Shown here piece after piece: positions 6,074 to 11,213 of a stretch of 20,927 bases of DNA (within the stretch, counting starts at the first letter, position 1; the number at the start of each line of letters is the position of its first letter). Below the pieces are notes generated by a model. The model was not told where the DNA came from, did not search any database, and was given only the letters and a program-made list of their open reading frames with translations. The stretch spans positions 1 through 20,927 of the IMG/VR virus record IMGVR_UViG_3300006870_003540. The stretch is one strand, 5' to 3'. The stretch is from a virus. The position numbers were made by a program, and so were the translations under genes.

Positions 6074-6079
6074 TATACT
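6074..6079 (+). promoter_or_regulatory. Promoter (-10 TATACT) of the structured RNA
   Basis: TATACT is a close match to the -10 consensus. No convincing -35 is visible 16-18 nt upstream, so it may be a type of promoter that depends on an activator. The predicted start, 6086, is exactly the first base of the GGCAG/CTGCC hairpin. Confidence 0.5.
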
Positions 6080-6085
6080 AGAAAA

Positions 6086-6171
6086 GGCAGACGCCTACCT
6101 GCCAGGCGGCTTGGGAGTAGTGACCCAAGAATCGGTTCTGTAGTTTAGTCGGGCTACAGAACTGTTCGCCT
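6086..6171 (+). ncRNA. Structured RNA of unknown class (or 5' leader of the ASCH transcript)
   Basis: In the 248-nt gap 6052-6299, an 86-nt segment folds by eye into a compact structure. A leading hairpin GGCAG/CTGCC (6086-6090 with 6099-6103) is followed by an outer stem AGGCG/CGCCT (6104-6108 with 6167-6171) that encloses two hairpins: CTTGGG/CCCAAG (6110-6115 with 6124-6129, loop AGTAGTGA) and an 11-bp stem with one G-T pair (6133-6143 with 6154-6164). The 10-nt loop of the long stem is TTTAGTCGGG. GTCGGG can pair with CCCGAC at 6193-6198, AGTCGG with CCGACT at 6207-6212, or with leader motifs of other genes. No intrinsic terminator follows within the gap, so it may continue into the ASCH gene as a cis-acting leader. 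I could not match it to a known riboswitch or tRNA. Confidence 0.6.
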
Positions 6172-6246
6172 ATAAACTCAACACTAAACCAGCCCGACAC
6201 ATAAAGCCGACTTAATAAAATACAGCCAGAATCATAAATCCTTAAT

Positions 6247-6302
6247 TTGAAATTACCTTAGTCGCATGTTATTGTGTACTTGCACAATCACTACATTTTG
6301 TG
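6247..6302 (+). promoter_or_regulatory. Promoter and start-codon hairpin of the ASCH gene
   Basis: TTGAAA (6247-6252) and TATTGT (6270-6275) are spaced by 17 nt, predicting a start near 6282. The first transcribed bases CACAA (6283-6287) pair with TTGTG (6298-6302), which contains the GTG start codon. The leader would be only about 18 nt, with its start codon held in the stem. Confidence 0.55.
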
Positions 6303-6785
6303 TTCCTCGACCTTCCGACTCACGATTCTGACATTATCAGAACTCTCTCGATTAAAACTGTTTACGCCGATCGAATAAGGGCGCAAACTAAAACAATCGA
6401 GCTTCGCACCTATTGCCCCAACATTCTTCCAGGTGGCTGGTGCGCTTTCTATGAAGGGTATCCGACACAGCACATTCGCACAGCATTTCGAGCAGGTCGA
6501 ACTTTTAAGCTCTCGCCAGATGAGGCTTGGCTAAATTTCGAACCGCATCTTGGCATTGATTTCTACGACTTTTTCCGTTACTTCCGAAAGAAGGATTTTG
6601 CTTATGGAGTTGAGATAGCAGAAGTTCGATCCTTTGAGCCGATCTCTCTCGATCATTTGAGAAAGCATCACCGATTTAACGTGCCACAAGGATGCCAGTA
6701 TCTCAAAGGGTCAATCCATAAGCGGATCAGTTCTATTATTGAATCCGACACTGCGACCCATAAGAATCCTCCATTTGACTCGTAA
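6300..6785 (+). CDS. ASCH-domain (PUA-like) protein
   Basis: The 161-residue product (GTG start at 6300) carries the ASCH signature: LSIKTVYADRIRAQTKTIEL (about 16-35) with the conserved lysine/threonine-glutamate pattern, then GGWCAFYEGYPTQHI, a strand-rich core and FAYGVEIAEVRSFEPISL (about 100-117). ASCH domains share the PUA-like RNA-binding fold and are associated with RNA metabolism; some family members hydrolyse N4-acetylcytidine. In phages they may act on modified nucleotides or RNA. This gene lies between the structured RNA and a group of small genes and has its own promoter. A later start is possible, because GTG is used and it lies within a hairpin. It may also be expressed from the promoter at 6074. 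Confidence 0.82.
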   Translation: MFLDLPTHDSDIIRTLSIKTVYADRIRAQTKTIELRTYCPNILPGGWCAFYEGYPTQHIRTAFRAGRTFKLSPDEAWLNFEPHLGIDFYDFFRYFRKKDFAYGVEIAEVRSFEPISLDHLRKHHRFNVPQGCQYLKGSIHKRISSIIESDTATHKNPPFDS

Positions 6786-6839
6786 GCAGTTCTATCCAAT
6801 ACTTTTGATGTCAGTTCACCACTGACTTCTTTACCCGAC
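6775..6839 (+). promoter_or_regulatory. Promoter, 5' hairpin and CCCGAC box before the gene at 6846
   Basis: TTGACT (6775-6780) and AATACT (6798-6803) are spaced by 17 nt; the predicted start is 6810. There a hairpin begins, GTCAGT (6810-6815) with ACTGAC (6821-6826). Directly after it lies TTCTTTACCCGAC (6827-6839), then 6 nt and the ATG. The DUF932 leader has the same order and the same 13-mer with the same 6-nt spacing. No Shine-Dalgarno is visible. Confidence 0.65.
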
Positions 6840-6845
6840 AAACAC

Positions 6846-7304
6846 ATGGCAAATCTTGTCAAGCATCAATCGGTTCCTATTTATGACACTTTGCTCAAGT
6901 TAGCCGATGGCACTTTAGAGCATTTTGTCGAGGATCTCATTGTTCATGACCGAGCAACACTAGCTAAAGCTAAGGTCGGCACTTCCTGGCTTTGGATTGT
7001 CCACAAGTGTGGCACCCACATGGCTCGGTGGGATGAGGATGCTTATGCCGGTTCTAAGGACTCACATCTTGAAGCACTAGTCCGACAAGGATGTTTTGGG
7101 ATGTGGCCGACTCACAAGGCATTTCTCATCCACATCACCGATAAACAAAAACACATTTCACCCGGTGCCCTTGGGACTATTGGTAAAGTCTCCTTCCAGC
7201 ACCTGCAAACCAAGCTGCCTAGGCCGAAGCCTGAGGTCAAACTGCCCAACCTTAAGCCGCAGCAGCAGGTTTACTCCGCCGCCTTTGCACTTGCATCTTT
7301 GTAA
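6846..7304 (+). CDS. Hypothetical protein, 152 residues
   Basis: The start is set by the leader and ATG at 6846 (MANLVKHQSVPIYDTLLKLA). The first two thirds look like an alpha/beta domain: LEHFVEDLIVHDRATLAK, TSWLWIVHKCGTHMARWDED, CFGMWPTHKAFLIHITDK. It has several Trp, His and Cys residues but no recognised metal motif. The last 35 residues are Pro/Lys-rich (PRPKPEVKLPNLKPQQQ) and probably disordered. It is the first gene of a packed run of five rightward genes ending at 8307. Family not recognised. Confidence 0.8.
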   Translation: MANLVKHQSVPIYDTLLKLADGTLEHFVEDLIVHDRATLAKAKVGTSWLWIVHKCGTHMARWDEDAYAGSKDSHLEALVRQGCFGMWPTHKAFLIHITDKQKHISPGALGTIGKVSFQHLQTKLPRPKPEVKLPNLKPQQQVYSAAFALASL

Positions 7305-7307
7305 ATC

Positions 7308-7604
7308 ATGACCGAACAAAAATCAACTGATTCCAACAACATCAAGCCGATTCCTACGAAGGAAGAGCGCGAACTGCATTATCAGAAACGATTGCAAAAG
7401 ATGGGGGAATGGCTTTTGCATAATCGGACTGCTTTGCTCGCAGTCCAGTCGGTTATTTGCAGTGCTATGTGCGACTGGTGTGAGGATGACTCACCAGATG
7501 CTGACGAGACTGCCCTCCATCGCATGAACGACACACTGGATCTTTATGTAGAAATAATCGCCAAGCTAAGGAACACTAATTTCTGCCCCGATCACACAGA
7601 CTGA
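7308..7604 (+). CDS. Hypothetical helical protein, 98 residues
   Basis: ATG at 7308 lies 3 nt after the previous stop. The product has a charged N-terminus (KPIPTKEERELHYQKRLQKM), a helical centre and an acidic stretch (CDWCEDDSPDADETALHRMN), then DLYVEIIAKLRN. It has a CDWC pair but no second metal pair. No family is recognised. Operon-like spacing with both neighbours supports it as a real gene. Confidence 0.75.
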   Translation: MTEQKSTDSNNIKPIPTKEERELHYQKRLQKMGEWLLHNRTALLAVQSVICSAMCDWCEDDSPDADETALHRMNDTLDLYVEIIAKLRNTNFCPDHTD

Positions 7605-7605
7605 T

Positions 7606-7785
7606 ATGTACGAAATCTTTGCCATCATTACCGATGAACATGGCACTCGTTGCAACCCGACTGGTGAAGGATCACATGATCGCCGTGTAGCTGAAAATCT
7701 CATGCTACGCCGCATGATCAAACATCCAACCGTCAAATTCTTTGTCGATTTTGTCCCTTGCGAGGATCAATTCAATGCTTACTAA
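7606..7785 (+). CDS. Small hypothetical protein, 59 residues
   Basis: ATG at 7606, 1 nt after the previous stop, to TAA at 7783-7785. The product starts MYEIFAIITDEHGTRCNPTG and continues HDRRVAENLMLRRMIKHPTV, ending in VDFVPCEDQFNAY. The alternation of strands and helix suggests a small folded domain; the tight spacing, and the next gene starting within its end, support translation. Family not recognised. Confidence 0.7.
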   Translation: MYEIFAIITDEHGTRCNPTGEGSHDRRVAENLMLRRMIKHPTVKFFVDFVPCEDQFNAY

Positions 7786-8098
7786 GCCGGGTCTACAAAA
7801 TCTCGGTCCATTGATCTGGACTGCCGGAGTTGAATCACGCTGCCTAACCGATGATCAGTTCTTTCGTGACATCGGCAACATTGTCACTTTGTTTATGGAT
7901 GGCGATTGGGGTTCCATTGATGAGGATGATTACGAAAGCAATCTCCAAACTTGTCGAAACAAAGATGGCGGCACTTTGATGGGATGCTACAAAACATTCG
8001 ACAAAACTAGGATCTGGGTCATCACATCCGGCTATGCACAGCAGCATATGGGCCGAGATTATTGCTACACAACCGTCCTGTTCCCCGAGGAGTACTAA
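7775..8098 (+). CDS. Small conserved plasmid/phage protein of unknown function
   Basis: I choose the ATG at 7775 (MLTKPGLQNLGPLIWTAGVE), overlapping the previous stop by 11 nt, for 107 residues. The later part, GDWGSIDEDDYESN, then a LMGCYKTFDKTRIWVITSGY segment and the ending TTVLFPEEY, closely matches a widespread family of roughly 90-110 residue proteins on plasmids and phages. Those often carry GDWG near the middle, IWVIT, and end in TTILLPEEY. The family has no established function that I know of. The ending TAATG couples it to the next gene. Confidence 0.8.
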   Translation: MLTKPGLQNLGPLIWTAGVESRCLTDDQFFRDIGNIVTLFMDGDWGSIDEDDYESNLQTCRNKDGGTLMGCYKTFDKTRIWVITSGYAQQHMGRDYCYTTVLFPEEY

Positions 8099-8307
8099 TG
8101 GAAATGAACCCGCACATCTTGGCAGGGATACGCTCGGCTCTTAATGAGTTGTGGGCGATTGATGAGTCACACAATCTGACCGAGTACTGGCACATGGAAT
8201 TGCACGGTGTCAGTGGTTATCCCATCCTTGACCGATGGAACGCCATGACACTTCGGCAAATTCAAAGGGATGTTGAGTCGGTCAAAAATAGCCAGACACA
8301 ACCATAA
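8098..8307 (+). CDS. Small hypothetical protein, 69 residues
   Basis: The ATG at 8098 overlaps the previous stop (TAATG). The product begins MEMNPHILAGIRSALNELWA and contains EYWHMELHGVSGYPILDRW and TLRQIQRDVESV, a helical protein with several aromatic residues. It is the last gene of the 6846-8307 operon; a promoter for the next unit starts 32 nt after its stop. No terminator is visible here. Family not recognised. Confidence 0.7.
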   Translation: MEMNPHILAGIRSALNELWAIDESHNLTEYWHMELHGVSGYPILDRWNAMTLRQIQRDVESVKNSQTQP

Positions 8308-8339
8308 TAATCGCTCATGGATAAAATATAGCCGAACGC

Positions 8340-8415
8340 TTGACACACGCAAGCCGATAAATTATTATTAAAGGGTGGATGGATTCACTACCTTCCACCC
8401 TGTTCTTTACCCGAC
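8340..8415 (+). promoter_or_regulatory. Consensus promoter, 5' hairpin and CCCGAC box before the DUF932 gene
   Basis: TTGACA (8340-8345), a 17-nt spacer and TATTAT (8363-8368) form a near-perfect sigma-70 promoter. The predicted start near 8375 falls in the stem GGGTGGA (8373-8379) that pairs with TCCACCC (8394-8400); GG/CC (8381-8382 with 8391-8392) extends it across one mismatch. After 2 nt comes TTCTTTACCCGAC (8403-8415), then 6 nt and the ATG. Confidence 0.8.
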
Positions 8416-8421
8416 TTTCTC

Positions 8422-9408
8422 ATGTCTCACAATTTCACAGACGGCATCATGATGCAAGGCAACGCCGCATGGCATGGCCTTGGTCAAGTCGTAGATGGTA
8501 CACTCCCAGCCCGAGAAGCCTTCACCAGGGCTAACGCGCTTTTTGAAGTGGACAAAGCTCCGCTCTATTTCAAGAATCCGGTCACTGGCGAGATGGCTGA
8601 AGATGACCAACGTTGTGCGACTTACCGCACTGACACTGGCGACAAACTTGGCACTGTCAGTCTCGGATATGAAGTCATTCAGAACGAGCAACTCTGCCAA
8701 TTTGCTGAAATGCTCCGAGATGATGTTGAGATGGAAACCGTTGTAGTGCTCAAAGGTGGAGCCAAGATCGCCTTCTCAGCAAGAATCCTTGGCACAGACG
8801 CCGACGTTGTGAAAGGTGACACGATTCACCGCAGGCTTAACGGCTATCTCTCACACGATGGCACCACTTCATTCGGTGGAATGTTCAGCAACATCCGGAT
8901 TGTCTGTCAGAACACTCTCGGATGGGCAATGCAAGATGCTGACAAGCACGGCAAGCAGTTCAAAATCTCCCATACCAAGCTCGGTGTATCCCAGATTGAT
9001 GCGACCCTCAGATCAATTGACGTAGCCCGACAAACCTTTGCTAAGGAAGTCGAGGACTACAAGCGCATGGCCGAGACTCCAATGGACTTTGACTCTTACC
9101 GCACCTGGCTCACAAGTCTCTACAACATGCCGAGTGTCAAACAGGAGGATGGCACACTGCGTCCGGGCACCATTGAGGATTCCAAGGTCAAGTGGAACAA
9201 GCTCAGGAACGCATGGGCAGGCGGCTTTGGCACCAACATTGATGGTGTGTCCGACACTGTATGGGGTGCCTACAACGCCATCACTGAGGTGGAAACCAGT
9301 CTCAGAGACGCACCTGCCAGCAGAAATATCGCCACTGTCAATGGATACTATGTCCGGCAGATTGTGGACAAAGCAAGATCACAGGCGATGGAGCTGTGTG
9401 CTGCTTGA
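8422..9408 (+). CDS. DUF932 (TIGR03299-like) phage/plasmid protein
   Basis: The 328-residue protein fits DUF932: an N-terminal AAWHGLGQVVDG motif (about 15-26), CATYRTDTGDKLGTVSLGYE with VIQNEQLCQFAE in the middle, RLNGYLSHDGTTSFGG (about 139-154), then SNIRIVCQNTLGWAM (about 157-171), and a helical C-terminal region. The family is frequent on plasmids and phages, often near replication or anti-restriction genes; its biochemical role is not established. It is monocistronic, with a consensus promoter, a structured leader and a strong terminator, which suggests high or independently timed expression. Length is normal for the family (about 300-400 residues). Confidence 0.92.
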   Translation: MSHNFTDGIMMQGNAAWHGLGQVVDGTLPAREAFTRANALFEVDKAPLYFKNPVTGEMAEDDQRCATYRTDTGDKLGTVSLGYEVIQNEQLCQFAEMLRDDVEMETVVVLKGGAKIAFSARILGTDADVVKGDTIHRRLNGYLSHDGTTSFGGMFSNIRIVCQNTLGWAMQDADKHGKQFKISHTKLGVSQIDATLRSIDVARQTFAKEVEDYKRMAETPMDFDSYRTWLTSLYNMPSVKQEDGTLRPGTIEDSKVKWNKLRNAWAGGFGTNIDGVSDTVWGAYNAITEVETSLRDAPASRNIATVNGYYVRQIVDKARSQAMELCAA

Positions 9409-9431
9409 CCGCTTACAACCAAACATCCACA

Positions 9432-9455
9432 GGGAGCCGAGTGCTCCCTTTTTTT
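9432..9455 (+). terminator. Intrinsic terminator after the DUF932 gene
   Basis: GGGAGC (9432-9437) pairs with GCTCCC (9443-9448) over a 5-nt loop, followed by seven T (9449-9455). Confidence 0.9.
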
Positions 9456-9462
9456 GTGCTCT

Positions 9463-9705
9463 TATGCCGAACTTTGATTTTTTCCGCTGGAACTGCAGCA
9501 TGGACTGATGTGTCTGATGACAGTTCCTCAGGAAAAAACTGAAGTTCGAATCTGGGAAGCAAGGCCACCACTGGGTTCCCAATGTATCACCATGGACATC
9601 CAGATCCAATGCGTCCCAGGAGCATCATTCACCCACTAAAACACTGCAAAAAAAATCTTAATCATCGGTGCATCCGCACGGACTACAGCGGTCTTGGCTC
9701 TGCTG
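9463..9705 (+). repeat. Intergenic repeat copy R1
   Basis: This stretch is a diverged direct duplicate of 10031-10269 (R2), and its left half is an inverted duplicate of 11055-11190 (R3). Best-kept blocks against R2 are the start (GCCGA then CTTT, TTTTTTCC), CTGATGACA, AGGAAAAA, TCTCAATGTATC-like (here TCCCAATGTATC), and 9643-9700, where about 60 nt carry only a handful of differences (CTGCAAAAAAAATCTTAAT, ATCGGTGCATCC, CACGGACTACA). The right end carries the promoter of the gene at 9756. It contains no plausible gene. Confidence 0.75.
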
Positions 9706-9733
9706 TATCTTTAAAGAGTGGCAAATCAGCCAC
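9706..9733 (+). promoter_or_regulatory. Promoter -10 and 5' hairpin at the end of R1
   Basis: TATCTT (9706-9711) predicts a start at 9718, exactly where GTGGC (9718-9722) pairs with GCCAC (9729-9733). There is no good -35; instead the block conserved between R1 and R2 (ATCGGTGCATCC to GACTACA, 9664-9687) sits upstream at the same distance (42 nt) in both copies, as an activator site would. Confidence 0.5.
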
Positions 9734-9755
9734 AAATCACTACACCAACCGACAA

Positions 9756-9983
9756 ATGTCCTTCACCAACGTCGAACCTAGACTCAGACTAGAAGCCCGC
9801 ACTATGCTCACTAAGCTGGTCGGTATTCTCATTGCAGATGGCAGCATTGATGCCGCAGAAGATGCTCCCTTTAATCCGTTCTGCCCTGGGGATGACCCGA
9901 ACTTTCATGAGCTAGTCCAAGATCTAGTCGATCAAACTCTGGAATTCATGGCAGACACCGCACATGATATGGTCCAGAATTAA
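9756..9983 (+). CDS. Small acidic hypothetical protein, 75 residues
   Basis: I choose the ATG at 9756 (MSFTNVEPRLRLEARTMLTK); the open frame runs further upstream but through the repeat and promoter. The product is acidic and helical: LVGILIADGSIDAAEDAPF, then FHELVQDLVDQTLEFMADT. The helices are amphipathic with a Cys and Pro-rich turn (NPFCPGDDPN). No family is recognised. CCGAC lies 2 nt before the ATG in place of a Shine-Dalgarno. It is a single-gene unit between the R1 promoter and a terminator. Confidence 0.7.
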   Translation: MSFTNVEPRLRLEARTMLTKLVGILIADGSIDAAEDAPFNPFCPGDDPNFHELVQDLVDQTLEFMADTAHDMVQN

Positions 9984-10002
9984 CCGACTACCAATACCAC
10001 AA

Positions 10003-10028
10003 GGGTGCCGACTGGCACCCCTTTTTTT
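10003..10028 (+). terminator. Intrinsic terminator after the 75-residue gene
   Basis: GGGTGCC (10003-10009) pairs with GGCACCC (10014-10020) over a 4-nt loop, followed by C and seven T (10022-10028). Confidence 0.92.
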
Positions 10029-10030
10029 GC

Positions 10031-10269
10031 CCTATAAGCCGATCTTCACTTTTTTCCATCACCAATGCTGGATGCACTAACCTACCTGATGACACTTTTC
10101 CAGGAAAAATTCAATCTTCGGCTCTGGAAACCCTGTCGTGGCCTTGGTTCTCAATGTATCCGCTTGGACACCCTGCCTGGCACTGTCAGCATTTCATCCA
10201 CTAAAAGCTGCAAAAAAAATCTTAATTATCGGTGCATCCCCACGGACTACAACGGTTCTGGCTATGCGA
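10031..10269 (+). repeat. Intergenic repeat copy R2
   Basis: Direct, diverged copy of R1 (9463-9705) in the same position relative to a terminator upstream and a gene downstream. The block 10208-10266 is nearly identical to R1, including the eight-A run and GGTGCATCC. The left half is more diverged. No plausible gene is present. Confidence 0.75.
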
Positions 10270-10373
10270 TACATTAACAACATGAGGAAGTGGATCATTC
10301 CCCGCTCCTCAGTACCTGGACAACCGAATATCTTCCCTGTCCAACCGTCGGCTCAGCTGCACTATCTGAGCCG
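10270..10373 (+). promoter_or_regulatory. Promoter -10 and two leader hairpins before the gene at 10401
   Basis: TACATT (10270-10275), at the position equivalent to TATCTT in R1, predicts a start near 10282. TGAGGA (10283-10288) pairs with TCCTCA (10306-10311) at the transcript end. Further down, CGGCTCAG (10349-10356) pairs perfectly with CTGAGCCG (10366-10373). The leader of about 118 nt is unusually long for this phage. CCGAC lies 3 nt before the ATG. Confidence 0.5.
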
Positions 10374-10400
10374 CAACTGTTCACCATCCAATCCGACACA

Positions 10401-11009
10401 ATGGCAAATTCCAAGCTACCTCTCGGTCCTCATGTCACCATTGACAAGAATGGCCGACAGCTCTTCTGGCTTGACCGCAAAAGGGTCAAAGAAGATGCCT
10501 ATCTTGCCGCAGTGGATGCTTCAGCTTCCGAGCTGGAACACTCACTTACCGATTTAGTTGACTCAGCTGCCGAAACAACTGTTTCAGAGCCCGTCTTGCC
10601 CTTGTTCAAAGTCGATCTTCCTGACCCTGATGCACCGTCTGTAATGGAAGAGCTAGACGCACTTCTCCTGGAAGTACGTCGCCACTTCCAACCCAGCACA
10701 ACCGACAAGGAGCGAGCATTGCTCGCACTCTGTCAAATTCAGGATTCGGGATACTATGCAGGCTATGCCGAAGCTCTTGCAGTAACTGGATCGCCAATGG
10801 CAGCTAATGCTCTCATTGGATCGCTCCAACGTAAGGGCCTCATTCGGTATGAGTCCAAGGAAGAGGCGAGATTCAGGCTTACTTCTGATCAGGGTCGGTA
10901 CTTCATGCTCACAAGCCCCGAAGTACAAAAAGCCCGGATCATTGAGCCAACTATTGCCGGGATGCACATTGGGGATGCTCAGCTAAATGCCGAGCTAACC
11001 AACATCTGA
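10401..11009 (+). CDS. Hypothetical protein with a C-terminal winged-helix-like domain
   Basis: ATG at 10401 (MANSKLPLGPHVTIDKNGRQ) gives 202 residues; an upstream GTG at 10290 is open but lies in the leader. Residues about 1-40 form a small strand-rich segment; 40-95 are acidic and probably disordered. Residues about 105-175 look like a winged helix: KERALLALCQIQDSGYYAG, then EALAVTGSPMAANALIGSLQ and RKGLIRYESKEEARFRLTSD. Such a domain could bind DNA as a regulator. It is monocistronic, driven from the R2 promoter and closed by a terminator. Family not recognised. Confidence 0.75.
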   Translation: MANSKLPLGPHVTIDKNGRQLFWLDRKRVKEDAYLAAVDASASELEHSLTDLVDSAAETTVSEPVLPLFKVDLPDPDAPSVMEELDALLLEVRRHFQPSTTDKERALLALCQIQDSGYYAGYAEALAVTGSPMAANALIGSLQRKGLIRYESKEEARFRLTSDQGRYFMLTSPEVQKARIIEPTIAGMHIGDAQLNAELTNI

Positions 11010-11020
11010 TCCGCCACAAT

Positions 11021-11046
11021 GCTCCGCTCATGCGGGGCTTTTTTTT
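11021..11046 (+). terminator. Intrinsic terminator after the winged-helix gene
   Basis: GCTCCGC (11021-11027) pairs with GCGGGGC (11032-11038), including one G-T pair, over TCAT, followed by eight T (11039-11046). Confidence 0.9.
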
Positions 11047-11054
11047 GGCTCAGC

Positions 11055-11190
11055 CCAAATGTCCGCAATGGACCTTCCCAAGCCTTGCCACCACTAGCTT
11101 CCCAAGCTCGGTCTTCTGTTTTTTCCTAAAAAACTGTCATCGTGGACTCCAGTCCATTGCACAATTTCAGCGGAAAAAGTACAATCTCGA
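11055..11190 (-). repeat. Intergenic repeat copy R3, inverted
   Basis: Read on the plus strand, this segment resembles the reverse complement of the left half of R1 (about 9466-9590). Shared blocks in order include CTTGCCACCACT-like/GGTGGCCTTG context, AGCTTCCCA, TTTTTTCCT, ACTGTCATC, CAGTCCAT and CAGCGGAAAAA. In this copy the sequence carries the promoter for the ParB-like gene and two inverted repeats. The open frames on the same strand of R1 and R3 give similar peptides, but R2 has stops there, so I do not call them genes. Confidence 0.65.
11143..11185 (+). promoter_or_regulatory. Promoter and operator-like palindrome before the ParB-like gene
   Basis: TTGCAC (11157-11162) and TACAAT (11180-11185) are spaced by 17 nt, predicting a start near 11192, 22 nt before the ATG. 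The perfect palindrome TGGACTCCAGTCCA (11143-11156) abuts the -35 and is a plausible operator. Only a weak hairpin follows the start here, unlike the other promoters. Confidence 0.7.
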
Positions 11191-11213
11191 CAAATCTTGG
11201 GCACTTTTGCACC

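Noticed and set aside
6086-6171. tRNA, or a known riboswitch (GGGAGTAG resembles the yybP-ykoY manganese element; glutamine riboswitches occur in cyanobacteria and their phages)
   Set aside because: No T-arm GTTCGA-type consensus or acceptor stem with CCA position is present, the downstream gene is not a metal transporter, and the stems do not match the glutamine aptamer order as I know it. A covariance-model search would decide.
9379-9609. Minus-strand open frame in R1 and plus-strand frame 11030-11230 in R3 give similar peptides (FFLRNCH... and FFLKNCH..., both later QFQRKK), suggesting a shared small gene
   Set aside because: The peptides are similar because the DNA is an inverted repeat. 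The third copy, R2, keeps FFLEKCHQ but then meets stop codons, and in R3 the frame includes a terminator, the promoter and the following gene's leader.
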